Of a stretch of 64,000 nt of DNA, positions 53,546 through 62,443 are shown piece by piece. The translations under genes and the position numbers were made by a program. This DNA comes from Mizugakiibacter sp. (GTDB taxonomy: Bacteria > Pseudomonadota > Gammaproteobacteria > Xanthomonadales > Rhodanobacteraceae), in contig QILI01000064.1 in the NCBI GenBank assembly GCA_003233305.1, forward strand, positions 1-64,000, read 5' to 3'. The notes under the pieces are model-generated. The model was given only the letters and a program-made list of their open reading frames with translations. It had not been told where the DNA came from and did no database searches. Within the stretch, counting starts at the first letter, position 1. The number at the start of each line of letters is the position of its first letter.

Positions 53546-54565
53546 ATGCTGAACGCCGGATCATGGACAAAGGAACTGACGCGTAGTCCATTGCGGCCAG
53601 TATATTTGCTCATCGGTGAGGAATTGCTGGTGATCGAGGCCGGAGACGCTTTGTGTCGGCGGGCTAGGGAACTCGGTTATACCGAGCGTGTATCCATGGA
53701 TGCGGGCAGCAGGTTCGACTGGAATGAATTAGCGGGTGCCGGAGCGGCGCTGTCTTTGTTTGCCACCCGGCGGTGCTTTGATTTGCGCTTGCCCAGCGGT
53801 CGTCCGGGACGAACGGGAGCGGAGGTTATTTCCCAATGGTGCGCCAATCCTCCTGCTGATACGGTTCTACTAATCCGCTGTACTACCTGGAGTCGCAAGC
53901 ATGCAGCGGCTTGGAGCCGGGCCATCGAACAGCTTGGGGTGGCGGTACAACTGACGCCGCCGTCACCCGATAAAATGGCTGCGTGGCTGGGTGAGCGATT
54001 GCGTTTGCGGGGTCTGGATGCAGATACTGAAGCCCTGGATTGGCTGGCACAACGTACCGAGGGCAATCTGTTGGCGGCCGCCCAGGAAATCGACAAGCTG
54101 GCTATCTTGTGTCCGGCCTCCAGCCGCTTGCTCAGAACCACCCTGGAAGCCCTGGTCCTGGATAGTGCGCGTTACGATGCATTTGCCCTGGTGGATGCCA
54201 TGTTGCTGGGAGATGGCTCACGGGTGATGCGGGTATTACGAGGGCTGAGGTCTGAAGGTGAGGACCTAGTACCTCTGCTAGGTCTGTTGGTCAGCCAGCT
54301 CGGCGTAGCATCACGTTTGGCCGGTGCGGCTGATTTTTCAGCCCAATCACGTCTTGAGCATTTGTGGTCGACACGCCAGAGTCTGTTTCGTCGTGCTCTG
54401 AGCCGGCAGGGCAATGCCCAGTTCTGGCAGCGCTTGATGGTTTGGGCCGGACGCATTGATCGCATGTCCAAGGGTCGTGCTCAGGGCGATCCATGGATCG
54501 AGACCGAACGCCTGTTGACTGCCGTTTGCCAGCCGCGAGCCGCTGCCGGTCTGGCGAAGGTTTAA
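53546..54565 (+). CDS. holA: DNA polymerase III subunit delta
   Basis: PVYLLIGEELLVIEAGDALCRRA; synteny lptE-holA-nadD. Confidence 0.94.
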   Translation: MLNAGSWTKELTRSPLRPVYLLIGEELLVIEAGDALCRRARELGYTERVSMDAGSRFDWNELAGAGAALSLFATRRCFDLRLPSGRPGRTGAEVISQWCANPPADTVLLIRCTTWSRKHAAAWSRAIEQLGVAVQLTPPSPDKMAAWLGERLRLRGLDADTEALDWLAQRTEGNLLAAAQEIDKLAILCPASSRLLRTTLEALVLDSARYDAFALVDAMLLGDGSRVMRVLRGLRSEGEDLVPLLGLLVSQLGVASRLAGAADFSAQSRLEHLWSTRQSLFRRALSRQGNAQFWQRLMVWAGRIDRMSKGRAQGDPWIETERLLTAVCQPRAAAGLAKV

Positions 54566-54567
54566 AT

Positions 54568-55221
54568 ATGGCTCGGCCATTGGCCCTATTCGGCGGAACT
54601 TTTGACCCCGTACATTTGGGTCATCTGCGCGCTGTCTGGGAAGCTGCGGAGGCTCTGCAGGCCGAAGTGAAGCTGATGCCGGTGGCCCTTCCTCCGCACC
54701 GACCGCCGCCAGTCGCCAGTGCAAGGCAACGTCTGGCAATGTTGCGTGCAGTACTGACAGGTCAGGATCGTTTGGGGTTGGACACCCGCGAACTGGATCG
54801 TGAGGGCCCATCCTGGAGTGTGGATTCACTGCTCGAAGTACGACGTGAGATAGGCTCCCGACGTCCCCTGGTATTGTTGTTGGGCCGTGACGCCTTCGCT
54901 GGCTTGCCAACCTGGCATCGTTGGCGGCAACTGTTCGAACTGGCTCATCTTGGGGTACTGACCCGGCCTGGAGTCCCGATACGGGTCAGCGAGGAATTGG
55001 AAATCGAGGTCGCGGCACGTCGCAGAGATACCGTCAGTGCTCTGCTTGAGCAAGCGGCAGGTGGGGTGCTGACCATCCCCATCACTGCGTTGGACATCTC
55101 GGCTACCCATATCCGTGCTCTACTGCGAGCCGGACAGGAACCGCGATTTCTACTTCCCGATACCCTGCTGGTCGATCCCCGACTGCTGGAGGTATACCGC
55201 CATCGCGGGGATGGCTGCTGA
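54568..55221 (+). CDS. nadD: nicotinate-nucleotide adenylyltransferase
   Basis: ALFGGTFDPVHLGHLRAVWEA, DISATHIRALLRAGQEPRFLLPD. Confidence 0.96.
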   Translation: MARPLALFGGTFDPVHLGHLRAVWEAAEALQAEVKLMPVALPPHRPPPVASARQRLAMLRAVLTGQDRLGLDTRELDREGPSWSVDSLLEVRREIGSRRPLVLLLGRDAFAGLPTWHRWRQLFELAHLGVLTRPGVPIRVSEELEIEVAARRRDTVSALLEQAAGGVLTIPITALDISATHIRALLRAGQEPRFLLPDTLLVDPRLLEVYRHRGDGC

Positions 55222-55304
55222 AGACGATGGGGTCGAAGTTTTACCCGCTGTGCGGCACTGCCTATACTGACACTACGCAATTCGCGTTCCCGTGGTAAAA
55301 CCCA

Positions 55305-55688
55305 TTGTCCCAATCAGTCAAGTTTGTATCTCCCCCCTCTACCGAGCATCTGCGTGACCATGTGCTCGCTGCTCTTGAAGAACTCAAAGCCCGCGATGTG
55401 TGCGTCATTGATGTGCGTGGCAAAACCTCCATAGCCGATCTGCTGGTCATTGCTTCCGGAACGTCCTCCAGACACGTCAAATCTATCGCTAACGAAGTAG
55501 TGAAATTCGCCAAGAATGCCGGAGTATGGCCGCTTGGCGTTGAAGGCCAGCAGGAAGCCGAATGGGTATTGGTTGATCTGGGTGACATCATTGTGCATGT
55601 CATGCTGCCCCGTATCCGTGAGTTTTACGGACTGGAGAGGCTGTGGAGTGTGGACGCCGAAACCTCAGCTCACAGCGCCGTGGGCTGA
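55305..55688 (+). CDS. rsfS: ribosome silencing factor RsfS (TTG start)
   Basis: DVCVIDVRGKTSIADLLVIASGTSSRHVKSIANEV, EWVLVDLGDIIVHVM. Confidence 0.95.
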   Translation: MSQSVKFVSPPSTEHLRDHVLAALEELKARDVCVIDVRGKTSIADLLVIASGTSSRHVKSIANEVVKFAKNAGVWPLGVEGQQEAEWVLVDLGDIIVHVMLPRIREFYGLERLWSVDAETSAHSAVG

Positions 55689-55696
55689 GCAGCTCG

Positions 55697-56167
55697 ATGC
55701 GGGCAACCATCCTCAGTATCGGTGAGCGCATGCCGGACTGGATTGCTGTGGGTCTGGCCGAATACCGCAAACGCCTGGGGCGGGAACTGCCACTCGAACT
55801 GGTGACCGTCCGTTCGGGATTGCGCACCAGAAATCAGCCCATCCAGCGGGCCATTGAGATGGAGGGTGCGGCCATGTTGGCGCGTGTTTCTGCTGCCGAC
55901 CGGGTGATCGCCCTGGACGGACGGGGTCAGCCCTGGTCCAGCGAAGTCCTGGCCAAACAGTTGGCCGGCTGGCGCATGGACGGTCGTAACCTGGTGTTCC
56001 TGATCGGTGGCGCTGACGGTCTGGCCCCGGCGCTACTGGATCGGGCAGAACTACGTTGGTCATTGGGTACCCTGACCTTGCCGCACATGCTGGTTCGAGT
56101 CATCGTGGCCGAGCAGCTGTATCGCGCCATGTGTCAGTTATCCGGGCACCCTTATCATCGGGGCTGA
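55697..56167 (+). CDS. rlmH: 23S rRNA (pseudouridine(1915)-N(3))-methyltransferase RlmH
   Basis: VIALDGRGQPWSSEVLA, FLIGGADGL, LTLPHMLVRVIVAEQLYRAMCQLSGHPYHRG. Confidence 0.96.
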   Translation: MRATILSIGERMPDWIAVGLAEYRKRLGRELPLELVTVRSGLRTRNQPIQRAIEMEGAAMLARVSAADRVIALDGRGQPWSSEVLAKQLAGWRMDGRNLVFLIGGADGLAPALLDRAELRWSLGTLTLPHMLVRVIVAEQLYRAMCQLSGHPYHRG

Positions 56168-56190
56168 CTGAGATACCCCCTTACCCTACT

Positions 56191-56697
56191 TCAGCCGTGC
56201 CAGTAGCCCAGGCCAATTCCAATATTGACGTTGGGACGGTGACTGCGCATTTCCTCATTGGTCCACACGTGCGAGACCTCTACCTGAACCAGTGGGAAGA
56301 CGTAAGCAGCTTTACCAACATGGCCGGCGAAGGTGCCCTTAATACGCCCACGAATGGTTACCAGAGTTCCGGGTGGATAGTTGAGGCGTTCGACATAGCC
56401 CTGCATGATGGCAATAAATCGGCCACCTTCGGGGCCCTGTAGCTGCGGTCGCTGCGAGCTATCCAGTGGATAACCGAGTATTTCGATGTGGGTAGTGTTG
56501 GCAAGATTCTGCACTGAGATCACCCGCCCGCCCCAGATGACTGAGTGGCCGATAAAATGCTCAGGAGTTTGGGCCACGGTACTTGGTGGTACGGCCACTT
56601 CATTACCCGTGGTCTTGAATACCGGGGGAGGAGCACAAGCTGCAAGAACCGAGCTGACCAGGATCAGCAGTACCCAACGATAACGGATTAAACGCAT
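56191..56697 (-). CDS. Slp family outer membrane lipoprotein
   Basis: Lipobox VLAACAPPP; VIWGGRVISVQNLANTTHIEILGYPLDSSQRP. Confidence 0.88.
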   Translation of the reverse strand: MRLIRYRWVLLILVSSVLAACAPPPVFKTTGNEVAVPPSTVAQTPEHFIGHSVIWGGRVISVQNLANTTHIEILGYPLDSSQRPQLQGPEGGRFIAIMQGYVERLNYPPGTLVTIRGRIKGTFAGHVGKAAYVFPLVQVEVSHVWTNEEMRSHRPNVNIGIGLGYWHG

Positions 56698-56755
56698 GAC
56701 AAAATCCCTGCAGTTGGCCTGTCAAGTTTAGCGGGTTCAGGGTAAAACGGTGCGA

Positions 56756-57616
56756 TCATGATAAAGCTCGTTCATGGAGTAGCCATTCAAGCCGACTTGT
56801 ACCCGGAGTATTTTGGCCGAGACACGTGGCCAGAACAGGGAGCGTCGATTGCAGCTCCGCATCCAGTTTCCAAGGTGGGTTGAGAATAGCCATTCCGCAA
56901 CCGTTCATGCGTAATGGCGAGTTGGCGGGGCGAACTTGCAGTTCGGCAATCAGTACTGAAGTCGCTCCACAGCGAGCCAACCAACGTTGAAACGGTAGCA
57001 GATCACGATACAGTTTGATCGGGTACCAGACCGCATAAATGCCTTGTGGCCAACGCTTGAGTGCATTGCTCAAGGCCGACTGGATGAGGGAGAATTCCTG
57101 TTTTTGGGCTTCGTAGGGAGGATCAATCAGCACCCAACCCCGGCGCTCTTGCAGGGGCAGCAATGCTTGCAATGCTGCATAACCGTCCCGGTGGTGCACC
57201 TGGACCCGATGGTCTGCATGAAACAATCGTTTCAGCTCACCACAGGTCTTCGCTTCAAGCTCGCACAACACCATCCGGTCACTTGCCCGCAGGCTATGTG
57301 CGGCGAGCCAGGGTGAGCCTGGATAGCGGTGTATGGCGGTTGTGCCGACGTTATGGGTATGCACCGCATTCAGGTATTGCAGTATCTGATCCGGCATATT
57401 CCCAGGATAGCTTGCTAGTTGCTGGATACCTGATTCATTTTCGGCGGTCATGCGGGCTTGCCGGTGGCCAAGATTGTAACTACCGGCACCGGCATGGGTC
57501 TCGAAATAACAATATGGTGTGGATTTACGGTTCAATGCAGCAAGAATTGTCTGGGCGCACACGTGCTTGAATACATCTGCGAAGTTGCCCGCGTGAAAGG
57601 CGTGTCGATAATTCAT
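56756..57616 (-). CDS. rlmJ: 23S rRNA (adenine(2030)-N(6))-methyltransferase RlmJ
   Basis: MNYRHAFHAGNFADVFKHVCAQTILAALNRKSTPYCYFETHAGAGSYNL, VLIDPPYE. Confidence 0.94.
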   Translation of the reverse strand: MNYRHAFHAGNFADVFKHVCAQTILAALNRKSTPYCYFETHAGAGSYNLGHRQARMTAENESGIQQLASYPGNMPDQILQYLNAVHTHNVGTTAIHRYPGSPWLAAHSLRASDRMVLCELEAKTCGELKRLFHADHRVQVHHRDGYAALQALLPLQERRGWVLIDPPYEAQKQEFSLIQSALSNALKRWPQGIYAVWYPIKLYRDLLPFQRWLARCGATSVLIAELQVRPANSPLRMNGCGMAILNPPWKLDAELQSTLPVLATCLGQNTPGTSRLEWLLHERALS

Positions 57617-57688
57617 GCCGGTATCCGTTCGGGGTGGTTCAGTGTAGTGCCTAGACGACCCGAGTTTTGAGTTACTCACATGACACGA

Positions 57689-57703
57689 CTTACAACTTGT
57701 AAG
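57689..57703. promoter_or_regulatory. perfect 15-nt dyad CTTACAA-C-TTGTAAG upstream of the copper locus
   Basis: Read directly; 29 nt upstream of the first ORF of the copper cluster. Confidence 0.6.
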
Positions 57704-57731
57704 AAATCTTTGCCGCAGCTAGGATGTATAA

Positions 57732-58088
57732 GTGTTCTCGCCCCTCGCTCCCCGCTTTATCCTGTTGCTGGCTGTGTTGATCTGGGTCGGTACTGCTTCT
57801 GCGTCCGTATTGCCGAAACTTGGCCATGTAGACATTTTGCAGCCCGCTACACCCATTGCAGTGCACCTTGCAGGTGAAAACTGTGTGCAGAGTTCCTACC
57901 CTGACTCCCCCCCTGTCGTATCCGCGTGCGATCAATGCACCGCTTGCGTGGGTGCCGGGGTGAGTTTACTTGCCAAGGGCTATACGCCTTTCATATTTCA
58001 AGTTCCGGCATTCATCACTTTTCGTGATAGCACACCTTTTATCCACGAGCATTTCAGCATACCGCTGCTACGACCGCCCTTGACATGA
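57732..58088 (+). CDS. small secreted Cys-containing protein in the CopL position (putative metal-binding; GTG start)
   Basis: Signal peptide-like N-terminus and SACDQCTACVGAG motif; directly upstream of copA. Confidence 0.6.
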   Translation: MFSPLAPRFILLLAVLIWVGTASASVLPKLGHVDILQPATPIAVHLAGENCVQSSYPDSPPVVSACDQCTACVGAGVSLLAKGYTPFIFQVPAFITFRDSTPFIHEHFSIPLLRPPLT

Positions 58089-58191
58089 CATGACATGGCC
58101 AGTCTAGCCTGGTTTCAGGCTTGGCAGGCTTGCATCGACTTGCCTACCGCATCGTTCTTTGCGGTGAATTTACCATATGTTGGAGCGTGTC

Positions 58192-59955
58192 ATGTCTCGT
58201 ATTTGTTTTCCTGAGTTGCCATCCCTTGCTCCCGATCCTTCGCGCCGACGTTTTGTTCGCGGACTGGCTCTGGGGGGCGTCATGTTTGGTCTAGCACCGT
58301 TGTCACGGTTGGCTAAGGCCTCGCCGGTTCAGGTGTCTCCGGCTGTACTGCGGGGTACGAACTTCAATCTGGATATTGCTGATACCCCGGTGAACTTCAC
58401 CGGGCGTCCAGCCATCGCCACTGCAATCAACGGCCAGGTACCTGCACCGATCCTGCATTGGCGCGAGGGTGATACAGTGACTATCAACGTCACCAATCGG
58501 ATGAACGTATCCGCCTCAATTCACTGGCACGGTATCCTTCTTCCTGCGGATATGGATGGGGTACCCGGTCTGAGTTATCCGGGTATCGCCCCAGGGGAAA
58601 CTTTCCGATACCGCTTCAAGGTGCAGCAAGCAGGTACTTATTGGTACCACAGCCATACCGGTTTTCAGGAACAGACCGGCATGTACGGAGCGATTGTGAT
58701 CGAACCGCGTGAGCCTGAGCAGTTTCCTGGCGACCGGGACTATGTGGTGCTGCTATCGGACTGGACCGATACCGATCCGGAAATGGTATTCGATAACCTC
58801 AAGAAGATGAGCAGCTACTACAGTCAAACCGAGCCCACTGTACCGGAACTGTTTGCAGCGGCGGGCCGGGAAGGTTTCGCCAAGGCCTGGCAAGAGCGAA
58901 TGAGGTGGAATCGCATGCGCATGAGTCCCCGCGATCTATCTGATGTGACCGGTTACACCTACACCTATCTTACCAACGGGATGCCCCCGGAAGGTAACTG
59001 GACAGGCTTGTTCAAGCGTGGCGAAAAAGTGCGGTTGCGGTTTATCAACGGGTCGGCAATGACCTATTTTGACGTACGTATTCCGGGTCTGAAGATGACC
59101 GTGGTAGCTGCGGATGGGCAGAATGTCGATCCGGTATCGATTGATGAGTTTCGTATTGCCGTAGCCGAGACCTTGGACGTGATTGTCAGTCCCAGTGACG
59201 ACCGTGCCTACACTATTTTTGCCCAGGCGATCGATCGCAGTGGCTACGCTGCAGGCACCCTGGCGCCGCGCGAGGGTCTGCGGGCGGAGACCCCGCCTAT
59301 GGATCCGGTACCCAGTCTGTCCATGGCGGATATGGGTATGGATATGTCCAAGATGGCGGGTATGACGGCGGCAGGTAAACAGGGCACGCAGCCGATGACC
59401 GGTATGAAAAGTATGGGGGGTAACCAGACCGTTCCGATCAACTTTCATTATCCCACTGAATACGGTCCTTCGAATACCAACCGTATTGAAGTGGCCTCGA
59501 CTGCATTGGACGATCCGGGTGCCGGGCTACGCCACAATGGCCGACGGGTACTGAACTACGCTGACCTGCATACTATCGGTGGCCCCATTGATCTGAGGGA
59601 ACCGGAACGGGCGATTGAGTTGCATCTGACCGGTAACATGGAACGCTATATGTGGTCGTTCAATGGGGTGCCGTATTCACAGGCCAAACCGATCCTGTTT
59701 CATTACGGGGAAAGACTGCGTATCATTCTGGTCAATGACACCATGATGAATCATCCGATTCATCTGCACGGCATGTGGAGCGAGATCGAAACTGCCGAAG
59801 GCCACTTCCAGGTGCGCAAGCACGTCGTTAACGTACGACCGGCGCAGCGTATTAGTTACCGGGTGAGTGCCGATGCCCGAGGTCGCTGGGCCTATCACTG
59901 CCATTTGCTCTATCACATGGACGTGGGCATGTTCCGCGCGGTGGTGGTGGCATGA
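58192..59955 (+). CDS. copA: CopA-family copper resistance multicopper oxidase (Tat signal)
   Basis: RRRFVRGLALGGVMFG Tat motif; SIHWHGILLP, YWYHSHTGFQEQTG, HPIHLHGMWSE, WAYHCHLLYHMDVGMFR; Met-rich MADMGMDMSKMAGM segment. Confidence 0.96.
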   Translation: MSRICFPELPSLAPDPSRRRFVRGLALGGVMFGLAPLSRLAKASPVQVSPAVLRGTNFNLDIADTPVNFTGRPAIATAINGQVPAPILHWREGDTVTINVTNRMNVSASIHWHGILLPADMDGVPGLSYPGIAPGETFRYRFKVQQAGTYWYHSHTGFQEQTGMYGAIVIEPREPEQFPGDRDYVVLLSDWTDTDPEMVFDNLKKMSSYYSQTEPTVPELFAAAGREGFAKAWQERMRWNRMRMSPRDLSDVTGYTYTYLTNGMPPEGNWTGLFKRGEKVRLRFINGSAMTYFDVRIPGLKMTVVAADGQNVDPVSIDEFRIAVAETLDVIVSPSDDRAYTIFAQAIDRSGYAAGTLAPREGLRAETPPMDPVPSLSMADMGMDMSKMAGMTAAGKQGTQPMTGMKSMGGNQTVPINFHYPTEYGPSNTNRIEVASTALDDPGAGLRHNGRRVLNYADLHTIGGPIDLREPERAIELHLTGNMERYMWSFNGVPYSQAKPILFHYGERLRIILVNDTMMNHPIHLHGMWSEIETAEGHFQVRKHVVNVRPAQRISYRVSADARGRWAYHCHLLYHMDVGMFRAVVVA

Positions 59956-61058
59956 TGAGCACAACGATGCGTCCGCTTTCATTTATCCGCCAAGTCTTAC
60001 GCCCGGCAACGCTCGGTCTGGCTCTGCTTGGAGTTTCTTCCCTGGTTACGGTTACGGCCCAGACCACCGCTCCGGTGCCCGCATCGGCGGCCAGTGTTTT
60101 GCCACCAAGTCATTTGGTGATGGGACAGAAAACCCAGAACCGGGATGTCCCCATCCACCAGGTCGATGCCAAGCCGTTGCATCATCGACCCGGATCTTTG
60201 CAACAGCAGTATGACCCAAGGTCCGGGGTGACACCAAAAATGCGGTCGAAAAACCGGTCTGGCAAGTACCAGAAGGCCATGGTGATGGGCCATGATATGC
60301 AGTGCATGACCATGGAACACGGTAAAGAGTCGTCCAAGACTCCCCCGGTCGGCAGTCTGCCCCGCAGCGATGGTGCGGCACCGGGTGATTACGCAAGCTA
60401 CGGTGTAACTCTGAAACTGGATGAGAACCCATTGCTGGCTAAGGTTCAGCTTGACACTCTTGAGACTGTCCATAGCAGCCGTGGAGTCAATACCCAGCAA
60501 TGGGATGGCCGGTTCTGGGTTGGTCATGATCTCAACAAGCTTTGGATTCGCAGTGAGGGTACCCGTAGCCAGAATCGTCTCGAAGAGGGTGATATCGAGG
60601 CGCTATGGGGCCATGCGATCAGTCCATTCTGGGATGGAATGGTCGGGATACGTCACGATCTCGGAATCGGGCCAGCTAGAAACTGGGCTGCGCTGGGTGT
60701 TCAAGGTATCGCACCGTACGAGTTCGAATTCGCAGCCACCCTGTATGCAGGCTCGGCGGGGCGTAGCGCTTTCCGGCTCATAACTTCACAGGACTGGCTG
60801 TTTACACAACGGCTGATACTCACCCCCGAGCTCGAGTTTAATGCTTATGGCCATGCCGATCCGCAGCGGGATCTGGGTGCGGGTATTGCCAATGTGTCAA
60901 TGAGTCTGCGCTTGCGCTATGAGTTCAGTCGCAAGTTTGCACCCTATATCGGGTATTCGTGGGTTCGTACCCTGGGTGGCACAGCTGGTATGGCGCGTGC
61001 GGCTGGAAGACCGGTTACAGATCGGTTGATTCTGGCCGGTGTCAGGGTTTGGTTCTGA
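59952..61058 (+). CDS. copB: copper resistance outer membrane protein CopB
   Basis: LDTLETVHSSRGVNTQQWDGRFWVGHDLNKLWIRSEG, FWDGMVGIRHDLGIGPARNWAALGVQGIAPYEFE; overlaps copA stop by 4 nt. Confidence 0.93.
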   Translation: MMSTTMRPLSFIRQVLRPATLGLALLGVSSLVTVTAQTTAPVPASAASVLPPSHLVMGQKTQNRDVPIHQVDAKPLHHRPGSLQQQYDPRSGVTPKMRSKNRSGKYQKAMVMGHDMQCMTMEHGKESSKTPPVGSLPRSDGAAPGDYASYGVTLKLDENPLLAKVQLDTLETVHSSRGVNTQQWDGRFWVGHDLNKLWIRSEGTRSQNRLEEGDIEALWGHAISPFWDGMVGIRHDLGIGPARNWAALGVQGIAPYEFEFAATLYAGSAGRSAFRLITSQDWLFTQRLILTPELEFNAYGHADPQRDLGAGIANVSMSLRLRYEFSRKFAPYIGYSWVRTLGGTAGMARAAGRPVTDRLILAGVRVWF

Positions 61059-61070
61059 GGGAGGGGTGCT

Positions 61071-62120
61071 ATGAAGTTATATAAAAAAATTGTTCTTGCC
61101 AGTGGCTCTGTACTACTTCTTGGGGTAATCGGTGCCACAATTTTCATTGAGTCGGGGGTTTACAACATCGGTGCTGATGACCCGCATTGGCCGGTTACCT
61201 ACATGGTCCTGGAGAGGTTGCGTAATCGTTCTGTAGCAGTACACAGTGCCGACCTAAAGGTGCCGGATCTTAATAACCCACAACGCATTTTACGTGGGGC
61301 CGGGCAATACGCAGCCATGTGCACGAGCTGTCATCTGGCTCCCGGTATATCCAGTTCGGAGATCCGCCCCGGGCTTTATCCACAGCCCCCAATTCTCGCC
61401 CAAACAAAAATTGGTCCACGTGAAGCCTTTTGGGCCATTAAACACGGCATCAAGTTAAGTGCCATGCCGGCCTGGGGTTTCAACCATAACGATGTCACTA
61501 TCTGGGACATGGTGGCCTTCATTGAGAAGCTGCCAGGTATGACTCCGGCGGAATACCAGGCTATTGTGGCCAAAGCCCCACCGGATGAGGAGATGGCTTC
61601 GGGGCACGGTCACGCTGAGAAAAAAAGCACTCATCCCCATTCAGGTACGGCATCACCTGCTGGTAAAGAGATGCCGAAAGAGCATGACCATCCGGTACAG
61701 AAGACTGGATCATCCATGGCTGGGAAAGGGGGCCGACTCGTCAAGGCGGAAAATATGGCGGATGCTTTCCAGCAGGCACTGCAGAACGGCCATCGTAACA
61801 AGGTGATTGCCATGTTGGCATCGGATGTCCGGGTGACCGAGGGCGGTAAGGAGCAGGTCTCTCGGACTGCCTATGTCGAACATCATATGGGTGCCGATAT
61901 GCGTTTTCTGGAACACGCAAAGATACGGCTGCTGAAACGCCAAGCGCAGTTGCAGGGAGATCGTGCTGTGGTTAGCAGCGTACGTGAGCTGCGCACCACG
62001 GTTCGTGGCAAACCACAAGTCCTACTCAGTCAGGAAACACTGACTATGAAGCAGAGTGATGCTGGTTGGCACATTGTTGCAATTAGCTGGAGTTCCAAAC
62101 CGGTTTCCAACACCGAGTAA
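61071..62120 (+). CDS. membrane-anchored cytochrome c (CTSCH) fused through a His-rich linker to an NTF2/SnoaL-like domain
   Basis: N-terminal TM; GAGQYAAMCTSCHLAPG heme motif; HGHAEKKSTHPHSG...EHDHP linker; C-terminal AENMADAFQQALQNGHRNKVIAMLASDVRVTEGG...WHIVAISWSS. Confidence 0.82.
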   Translation: MKLYKKIVLASGSVLLLGVIGATIFIESGVYNIGADDPHWPVTYMVLERLRNRSVAVHSADLKVPDLNNPQRILRGAGQYAAMCTSCHLAPGISSSEIRPGLYPQPPILAQTKIGPREAFWAIKHGIKLSAMPAWGFNHNDVTIWDMVAFIEKLPGMTPAEYQAIVAKAPPDEEMASGHGHAEKKSTHPHSGTASPAGKEMPKEHDHPVQKTGSSMAGKGGRLVKAENMADAFQQALQNGHRNKVIAMLASDVRVTEGGKEQVSRTAYVEHHMGADMRFLEHAKIRLLKRQAQLQGDRAVVSSVRELRTTVRGKPQVLLSQETLTMKQSDAGWHIVAISWSSKPVSNTE

Positions 62121-62443
62121 CACTATTGAACCGGTAGCCGTTATCGATCGCCTGGCCTATTTGCAGTGCGCGCTTCCCGTTCGGTGACCCCGGATGCAAA
62201 GGGGTACCAGTGCAGAGCGATAGCACCGAAAACTGGACCGTGGAGTAGGTTTATCAAGGTCTCCTCGGCACTCTATGAAAGCCTATGGTGAAGATTAAGT
62301 TAATTCCAGGCGATTTAGTTAGCAGGGGGATGTAACGGTTGATTCAGAACTGATCCATGATGGTTACGCATATCAGTCACGCATTGCTTACTGAGCGGCG
62401 TAGCGATATGTTCCCTACCTCAGTAACATAATGGAATGCCGAC

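Noticed and set aside
58079-58097. TGACA/CATGA triple tandem repeat before copA
   Set aside because: Only three short units spanning the stop codon of the small ORF; too short to interpret
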